A DNA stretch of 10,261 nt from Candidatus Bathyarchaeota archaeon. GTDB taxonomy: Archaea > Thermoproteota > Bathyarchaeia > 40CM-2-53-6 > FEN-987. Below the pieces are notes generated by a model. The model saw nothing but the letters and a program-made list of their open reading frames with translations. It was not told where the DNA came from and did no database searches. The translations under genes and the position numbers were made by a program. Shown in pieces: positions 5,940 to 10,261 of this stretch; position 1 is the stretch's first letter; the number at the start of each line of letters is the position of its first letter. Location: contig PMBQ01000375.1 of assembly GCA_003152955.1 (NCBI GenBank), positions 4,146 to 14,406 on the forward strand, given 5' to 3'.

Positions 5940-7069
5940 CAACAAACCCACCGAGCCCAATCACCAGCTCAAACAGGACTCCACAATCATCAACTCTCGA
6001 TGTAGCTGTCGGGCCTCAACACCCCGGTTCAGGTCACTGCCGGATACTCATCCGCGTCGACGGCGACTACATTGTGAGCTGTGATCCAGACATAGGATAC
6101 GTGCATAGAGGTTGCGAGAAGATTGCTGAATATCGGAATTATGTAAGCAACATACCACACCTTGAGCGCCCATGTATCCCAGACGCAATTCACATGAATT
6201 GGGGCTACGTGCTTCCAATTGAAGAACTACAAGGCGTGGAAGTGCCGCCGAGAGGAAAGTACATCTCAACCATAGCCGCGGAAATGAATCGCATAATGAG
6301 TCATTTGTATGGGCTCGCGATCATGCAAGGAGTCTTTTCGGGACACACGACAATCTTCATGTGGGGCTTCGGCGACCGTGACCTTTTCATGGAACTTGCA
6401 GAAATGCTAACTGGCGCCCGCATGACTTACTCTTTCTTGGCTCCCGGTGGCCCAAGGCGAGACCTTCCTTTTGGGTTCGAAGACCGCTTAACTAAGTTGC
6501 TGGATTATTTTGAGAAAAGACTTGTTGAATATGACAGAATGTTCTTCAGAAATCCCACCGTAATTGCAAGAGCCAAAGGAGTTGGGGTCCTCAAGCGAGA
6601 AGACGCGATGAAACTGGGCGTTGTGGGTCCAGTGTTGCGGGCTTCAGGAGTCGACTATGACGTCCGAAAAGTGGAACCCTATGGCGCATATAGCGACTTA
6701 GACTTCGAGATTCCAACGTTTGATGAAGGAGACTCCTATTCACGTTTCATCGTAAGATTTGAAGAGATGAAGCAGAGTGTAGGAATAATTCGGCAGGCTC
6801 TTAAGAAGATCCCCCAAGGTCCCATAGCACGCAAAGCACCTCTGGTTGCACCTGAAGGAGAAGCAACTGGACGGGTTGAGTCTTCTCGTGGCGAAATCGC
6901 TTACATGGTCATGGGTGACAACAGCGACAAACCGTATAGAGTCAAGATCATGAATGGGTCATTCCGAAACTTGATAGCTCTCCCATTCTTGATTCGCAAC
7001 GTGCACGTAGCAGACATGCCGATTATCTACGGAAGCTTGGACTATTGGCCCGTGGAAGCGGATAGGTGA
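5936..7069 (+). CDS. nuoD: Complex I-like subunit NuoD (49 kDa-type quinone-site subunit)
   Basis: 377 residues. Together with NuoB this subunit forms the quinone-reducing site. Landmarks are VGPQHPGSGHCRI (25-37), IGYVHRGCEKIAEYRNYV (53-70), a long helical core including MSHLYGL and FMWGFGDRD, ARMTYSFLAPGG, and the C-terminal GSLDYWPVEADR. The Cys pairs that bind nickel-iron in the homologous hydrogenase large subunits are missing: the N-terminal site has RGCEK rather than R-x-CG-x-x-C, and the C-terminus has no CxxC. So this is a complex I-type subunit, not a hydrogenase. Odd: the usual HPSTHG reads HPGSGH, and where many NuoD have RLDY this one has RPCI, so the His/Tyr pair of the quinone pocket seems altered. 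Residues 1-20 form a Ser/Pro/Thr-rich unstructured start. It overlaps nuoC by four bases. Confidence 0.94.
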   Translation: MTTNPPSPITSSNRTPQSSTLDVAVGPQHPGSGHCRILIRVDGDYIVSCDPDIGYVHRGCEKIAEYRNYVSNIPHLERPCIPDAIHMNWGYVLPIEELQGVEVPPRGKYISTIAAEMNRIMSHLYGLAIMQGVFSGHTTIFMWGFGDRDLFMELAEMLTGARMTYSFLAPGGPRRDLPFGFEDRLTKLLDYFEKRLVEYDRMFFRNPTVIARAKGVGVLKREDAMKLGVVGPVLRASGVDYDVRKVEPYGAYSDLDFEIPTFDEGDSYSRFIVRFEEMKQSVGIIRQALKKIPQGPIARKAPLVAPEGEATGRVESSRGEIAYMVMGDNSDKPYRVKIMNGSFRNLIALPFLIRNVHVADMPIIYGSLDYWPVEADR

Positions 7070-7079
7070 GGGTTGTTCT

Positions 7080-7565
7080 ATGAGCGCTGCAATTCTCGGA
7101 GCAGTGTACGAAGGAGTGAAACACATCTTCAAGCGTACCTTCACTGTGAAGTACCCCTATCAGAAGGTCCTCCTTCCAAAAGGATTCCGAGGTCGACATC
7201 TGCTCTACATGGAAAAATGCACAGGCTGCGGCATCTGCGCTTGGATCTGCCCTGAAAGATGCATTTCATTAGTTCCGGTTTCGGACAACAAAGAGTACCC
7301 ACAGAACCCGGAGAAACGTTTCCCCCAATACTGGTACGCTCGTTGCTGTTTCTGTCATTTCTGCACAGACTACTGTCCGACGGGAGCCTTGGACTACACG
7401 CCGGATTACGAATTAGCAGAGTACGATCGCGCTCTACTGCTGTGGAGCCCTGAACGTCTCTCGAGACCTCCGACGAACGTCGGTGAATATCGTTCGGTGT
7501 TCCACGGAGGCAACGGAAACCATGGAGTCACATACGAGTCCGCCCTGAAGCAGAAAACAAAATGA
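7080..7565 (+). CDS. nuoI: Complex I-like subunit NuoI (two [4Fe-4S] ferredoxin subunit)
   Basis: 161 residues. In complex I this subunit carries clusters N6a and N6b and relays electrons towards NuoB. Two ferredoxin motifs are complete: Cys47-x2-Cys50-x2-Cys53-x3-Cys57-Pro and Cys89-x2-Cys92-x2-Cys95-x3-Cys99-Pro. Cys61 and Cys90 are extra. Upstream, VKYPYQKVLLPKGFRGRHLL is the usual NuoI lead-in. The C-terminal tail beyond residue 125 is not recognised and has a Gly/Asn-rich patch (HGGNGNHG). The ATG is 10 bases after the nuoD stop, and GGTGAGGG across that stop is the ribosome binding site. Odd: nuoH normally lies between nuoD and nuoI and is missing here, and no nuoJ, K, L, M or N follows; the next gene is sufC after a gap of about 190-225 bases. 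Confidence 0.95.
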   Translation: MSAAILGAVYEGVKHIFKRTFTVKYPYQKVLLPKGFRGRHLLYMEKCTGCGICAWICPERCISLVPVSDNKEYPQNPEKRFPQYWYARCCFCHFCTDYCPTGALDYTPDYELAEYDRALLLWSPERLSRPPTNVGEYRSVFHGGNGNHGVTYESALKQKTK

Positions 7566-7720
7566 CGTCGCATCAAGGTTGAAATTTGGGTTCTCGACTA
7601 TGCGCCAGCTGACGATTGCTACCTGAGATTCGAGACTAAATCAGAGATGAAATTCAGACGAGGACACAAGTGCGGTCCGTATCGGAAATCCTCACCTATG
7701 CCGATGGAAATTTAGTCAAT
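7566..7720. other. Intergenic stretch between nuoI and the sufC promoter
   Basis: About 155 bases without a supportable frame, RNA gene or clear terminator. CTCGA near 7593 and TCGAG near 7630 could pair weakly. The sequence becomes AT-rich only at the sufC promoter itself. Confidence 0.3.
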
Positions 7721-7737
7721 TATAACGTACGGCATAT
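7719..7737 (+). promoter_or_regulatory. Promoter of sufC: TATA box with overlapping operator-like element
   Basis: AATTATAAC is the TATA region. The 17-base element TATAACGTACGGCATAT occupies 7721-7737 and differs at three positions from the one before sufB. A second AT-rich box, CATATTTAATAAAC (7733-7746), follows directly and could be an alternative TATA box. With the first box, transcription would begin near 7748, just before the GTG at 7755; with the second it would begin near 7765 and only the ATG at 7791 could be used. Confidence 0.7.
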
Positions 7738-7790
7738 TTAATAAACAGACAAAAGTGTCAGCAAACACAAACACCCGACACGGGATCACA

Positions 7791-8585
7791 ATGGTCACAA
7801 CACTCGAAATCAAGGACCTGCACGTAAGTATCGAGTCGAAGCAGATCCTAAAGGGCGTCAATCTTAGAGTCGCTCAAAGCGAGATTCACGCGATCATGGG
7901 TCCAAATGGATCCGGAAAGAGCACTTTGGCAAATACTTTGATGGGACATCCAAAATACAAAGTGGATAGCGGCGACATTCTAGTCAACGGAGAGAGTATT
8001 ATCGGATTGACACCAGACAAACGTGCCAAGAAAGGACTGTTCTTGGCGTTCCAGTATCCGCTGGAGATTTCCGGTGTCCCGCTTGCACAATTCCTCAGGT
8101 CTGCCTACAGGGCAGTCAAAGGAGAAGCACAGAAGACGGAAACGAAAGGGGTAGGCGGCGAGATGATCTCCGCGTTGGCTTTCAAGAAGAAGTTGGAGGA
8201 GAAGCTGAAGGAAGTTGACCTGGATTCGTCATTCACAAAACGCTATCTGAATGAGGGTTTCTCGGGTGGAGAGAAGAAACGTGCCGAAATCCTTCAAATG
8301 GCCATCCTGCAGCCGGCTATAGCGATTATGGATGAAACCGATTCTGGATTGGATATTGACGCAGTGCGAAAAGTCGCTGAAGTGATTGCTAGAATGGCTG
8401 GCCCTGAGATGGGAGTCCTCCTAATAACGCACTATCAGCGGATTCTCGATTACATTAAACCTCAGTTCGTTCATGTGATGGCCGACGGGCGAATATTCCA
8501 GTCAGGTGGTCCCGAATTGGCGAAGATGCTTGAAGTAAAGGGCTATGAATGGATTGAGCATCAGGCTTCGCCAACTCCTGTTTGA
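7791..8585 (+). CDS. sufC: Fe-S cluster assembly ATPase SufC
   Basis: 264 residues from the ATG at 7791. SufC is the ABC-type ATPase that drives shape changes in the SufB-SufD scaffold during cluster assembly in the cytosol. All motifs are present: Walker A GPNGSGKST (37-45), the Q loop around LAFQYPLEISGVP, signature GFSGGEKKR (156-164), Walker B with the SufC-typical DETDSGLDID (181-190), and the switch His in LLITHYQRI. Length is normal (about 250-265). An in-frame GTG at 7755 would add 12 residues. The family usually begins near the LEIKDLHV strand, favouring 7791, but the spacing from the shared promoter element (22-25 bases before the start in the HTH and sufB genes) favours 7755; I leave this open. 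sufB follows 46 bases on with its own promoter. Confidence 0.97.
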   Translation: MVTTLEIKDLHVSIESKQILKGVNLRVAQSEIHAIMGPNGSGKSTLANTLMGHPKYKVDSGDILVNGESIIGLTPDKRAKKGLFLAFQYPLEISGVPLAQFLRSAYRAVKGEAQKTETKGVGGEMISALAFKKKLEEKLKEVDLDSSFTKRYLNEGFSGGEKKRAEILQMAILQPAIAIMDETDSGLDIDAVRKVAEVIARMAGPEMGVLLITHYQRILDYIKPQFVHVMADGRIFQSGGPELAKMLEVKGYEWIEHQASPTPV

Positions 8586-8593
8586 AGAGAATA

Positions 8594-8612
8594 CTTATAA
8601 CGTATGTCATAC
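8594..8612 (+). promoter_or_regulatory. Promoter of sufB: TATA box with overlapping palindromic operator-like element
   Basis: CTTATAAC is the TATA box and the 17-base element TATAACGTATGTCATAC lies at 8596-8612. Its core GTATG-T-CATAC (8602-8612) is a perfect palindrome around one base, the expected shape for a dimeric HTH repressor site. Transcription would begin near 8624, about eight bases before the ATG. It shares 14 of 17 positions with each of the HTH-gene and sufC copies, and lies in a 46-base gap. Confidence 0.75.
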
Positions 8613-8631
8613 GAGGACGTGTTGACTCTAA

Positions 8632-10035
8632 ATGGCCGCCAAACAAACGCTCGACATCGATTACACGAAGTACAATTTCAGAGACTCAGATGCTTCCTAC
8701 GAATACAAATTTCCGAAGGGATTAACGCGGGAAGTCGTCGAGCGGATTTCACAAATCAAGAAAGAACCTGACTGGATGCTCCAGTTCAGGTTGCGGTCCT
8801 ATGAGCATTTCATGAAGAGACCACTGCCCGCCTGGGGTGGAGACCTCAGCACGCTGAAATTTGACGACATGCTCTACTATGCCAGCTCAACCGAAAAGAA
8901 GAGCCGATCATGGGACGATGTCCCAGCGTACATCAAAGACACATTTGACAAGTTAGGCATACCTGAAGCCGAAAGAAAATTCCTAGGAGGAGTGGGTGCT
9001 CAATACGAATCAGAAGTCGTCTATCACAGCCTGCGAGAAGATCTCGCAAAGAAGGGCATCATATTTGCAGACACGGATACCGCTCTTCGAGAATATCCTG
9101 AATTGTTCAAGAAATATTTCGGCACGGTAGTTCCCCCCGAAGACAACAAGTTTGCCGCACTGAATAGTGCAGTATGGAGCGGTGGGAGCTTCATCTACGT
9201 ACCCGAGGGAGTGACAGTGGATGTGCCTCTTCAGGCGTACTTTAGAATAAACACTCAGAACATGGGCCAATTTGAAAGAACACTGATAATTGCTGACATG
9301 GACAGCCGGTTGCATTACATTGAAGGATGCACGGCGCCCATCTACTCTACCGATTCACTTCACTCAGCAGTGGTCGAAATAATCGCCAAGCCCGGGGCAC
9401 ACGTTCGCTATACTACCATTCAGAATTGGTCCAATGACGTGTACAACTTGGTCACGAAGCGCGCGTACGCGTACGCGAATGCGACGATGGAATGGGTTGA
9501 CGGAAATCTGGGAAGCAAATTGACTATGAAGTATCCGTCGATCTATCTGCTTGGACCCGGCGCCAAGGGGGAGATCCTCTCCGTTGCCTTTGCCGGTAAA
9601 GGCCAACACCAAGATTCTGGAGGCAAAGTAGTGCACCTCGCGCCCAACACGACTTCCCGAATCACATCAAAATCGGTCTCGAAGGATGGGGGAAGAACTA
9701 CATACCGTGGGTTACTCCACGTGGCCAAAGGGGCGAAGGGCGTCAAGTCCAGTGTCCGATGTGATGCGCTGCTCCTCGACGAATATTCCAGAACAGACAC
9801 ATATCCATACAATGAAATCAATGAAGACGACGCAACCACAACCCACGAAGCAACGGTAGGAAAGATTGGGGAAGACCAACTGTTCTATTTGATGTCACGT
9901 GGTCTCTCTGAACAGGACTCCCTGAGCATGATCGTTATGGGATTCATGGAACCCTTCACCAAAGAACTGCCCATGGAATACGCCATTGAACTGAACCGGC
10001 TCATCCAAATGGAAATGGCAGGTTCAGTTGGCTAG
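8632..10035 (+). CDS. sufB: Fe-S cluster assembly scaffold protein SufB
   Basis: 467 residues. SufB is the cytosolic scaffold on which new iron-sulfur clusters form, in complex with SufD and the SufC ATPase. The N-terminal part has the family helix [18 protein letters not shown] (43-60); the core is a long beta-helix with [15 protein letters not shown] (192-206), [13 protein letters not shown] with Cys233, and [18 protein letters not shown] with Cys377, which lines up with the essential C-terminal Cys of E. coli Suf[10 protein letters not shown] (404-412) provides His405 and Glu406, the likely further cluster-forming residues. The C-terminal helices ([14 protein letters not shown]) bind SufC. 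Length is normal. The ATG follows a near-leaderless promoter. SufD follows 67 bases on. A GC-rich palindrome inside the gene (9462-9477) encodes part of RAYAYANA. Confidence 0.97.
   Translation: MAAKQTLDIDYTKYNFRDSDASYEYKFPKGLTREVVERISQIKKEPDWMLQFRLRSYEHFMKRPLPAWGGDLSTLKFDDMLYYASSTEKKSRSWDDVPAYIKDTFDKLGIPEAERKFLGGVGAQYESEVVYHSLREDLAKKGIIFADTDTALREYPELFKKYFGTVVPPEDNKFAALNSAVWSGGSFIYVPEGVTVDVPLQAYFRINTQNMGQFERTLIIADMDSRLHYIEGCTAPIYSTDSLHSAVVEIIAKPGAHVRYTTIQNWSNDVYNLVTKRAYAYANATMEWVDGNLGSKLTMKYPSIYLLGPGAKGEILSVAFAGKGQHQDSGGKVVHLAPNTTSRITSKSVSKDGGRTTYRGLLHVAKGAKGVKSSVRCDALLLDEYSRTDTYPYNEINEDDATTTHEATVGKIGEDQLFYLMSRGLSEQDSLSMIVMGFMEPFTKELPMEYAIELNRLIQMEMAGSVG
9462..9477. repeat. 16-base perfect palindrome of alternating purine-pyrimidine
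   Basis: CGCGTACGCGTACGCG is its own reverse complement and alternates pyrimidine and purine throughout. It lies within sufB and encodes part of an Ala/Tyr repeat, so coding constraint may explain it. Confidence 0.6.
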
Positions 10036-10049
10036 ATCGACTAACCTTT

Positions 10050-10066
10050 TACTTTGATCAGCATAC
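10050..10066 (+). promoter_or_regulatory. Weak copy of the suf promoter element before sufD
   Basis: TACTTTGATCAGCATAC sits after the T-rich AACCTTTT, in the place a promoter element would have. It shares the TA start and the CATAC half-site with the sufB element, but only 8 of 17 positions in all. It could be a half-site, or chance. It lies 36 bases before the sufD ATG. Confidence 0.25.
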
Positions 10067-10102
10067 TCGAACCATCAAATTCCATCTAAGGTGTGTGCGT
10101 TT

Positions 10103-10261
10103 ATGGCAGAGTTGACATTAGCCTCTGCAACAGAACAATCCATTGCTGCGCTTTCAGGTTCCAGACAAGAACCTGATTGGCTGCAAGCATTTCGAATCAG
10201 GTCGCTTAGGCTTTTTCGGGAGCTGCCGGCTGAGCTCTCGAGCTTGTACACCAAGTATGTT
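10103..10261 (+). CDS. sufD: Fe-S cluster assembly protein SufD, N-terminal part (cut by window end)
   Basis: The ATG at 10103 opens a frame that runs off the window after 53 residues. The segment SRQEPDWLQAFRIRSLRLFRE (about 20-40), followed by LPAEL, is the N-terminal helix shared by SufB and SufD (EPxWL-x3-R-x3-hydrophobic), and the LP after it fits SufD. Position directly after sufB completes the SufBCD complex in the order C-B-D common in archaea. SufD pairs with SufB to form the scaffold and is needed for iron entry. The rest of the protein cannot be judged. GGTG at 10091-10094 may serve as its ribosome binding site. Confidence 0.88.
   Translation, partial: MAELTLASATEQSIAALSGSRQEPDWLQAFRIRSLRLFRELPAELSSLYTKYV

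Noticed and set aside
4927..7565. Group 4 NiFe hydrogenase instead of a complex I-like module
   Set aside because: NuoD lacks both Cys pairs needed to bind nickel-iron, and NuoI/NuoC have the complex I pattern.
7566..7720. Small RNA or small gene between nuoI and sufC
   Set aside because: CTGA and GATGA fragments are in the wrong order for a C/D RNA, and all frames are short without a ribosome site.

Overview
The window looks like a piece of an archaeal chromosome, most likely from the Thermoproteota (TACK) side: a Bathyarchaeia or Nitrososphaeria-type lineage is my best guess. The reasons are an archaeal/eukaryotic-type ribosomal protein S12, TATA-box promoters about 35 bases before several starts, very short or absent leaders, a COG2522-like archaeal HTH regulator, a complex I-like (Fpo/Nuo-type) gene set without NuoE/F/G, and a SufC-SufB-SufD iron-sulfur assembly cluster. 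Base composition is roughly balanced. The lineage call is by eye and only moderately sure.

Layout. 1-243: tail of an unrecognised gene. 316-1431: secreted or membrane protein with a signal peptide, a beta-sandwich-like domain, a Ser/Thr-rich linker and a CFI-box C-terminal domain followed by membrane helices. 1497-1940 (minus): lone S12 gene, convergent with the previous one. 1941-2353: a gene-free stretch of about 410 bases carrying divergent promoters and an inverted repeat. 2354-3826: IMP dehydrogenase (GTP synthesis). 3890-4273: HTH regulator with a Cys/His-rich tail. 4312-4773: peroxiredoxin of the Bcp/PrxQ type. 4927-7565: tightly packed nuoB-nuoC-nuoD-nuoI operon. 7791-8585 sufC, 8632-10035 sufB, 10103-end sufD (cut by the window edge).

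How it fits together. The second half is built around iron-sulfur clusters: NuoB and NuoI carry them, and SufBCD builds them. The most interesting signal is a 17-base element (TATAAC-S-T-R-Y-G-K-CATA-Y) that overlaps the TATA box of three separate promoters: that of the HTH regulator, that of sufC and that of sufB. Twelve of 17 positions are the same in all three. The regulator's C-terminal Cys/His cluster (Cys97, Cys107, His110, Cys122, Cys125) could hold a metal or an iron-sulfur cluster. Together these suggest an autoregulated archaeal iron-sulfur/redox regulon in which this HTH protein represses its own gene and the suf genes. Its immediate downstream neighbour, a thiol peroxidase, fits an oxidative-stress theme. 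This is inference from sequence.

A second point is that the complex I-like operon holds only peripheral-arm subunits B, C, D and I, with no nuoA before B and no nuoH between D and I.
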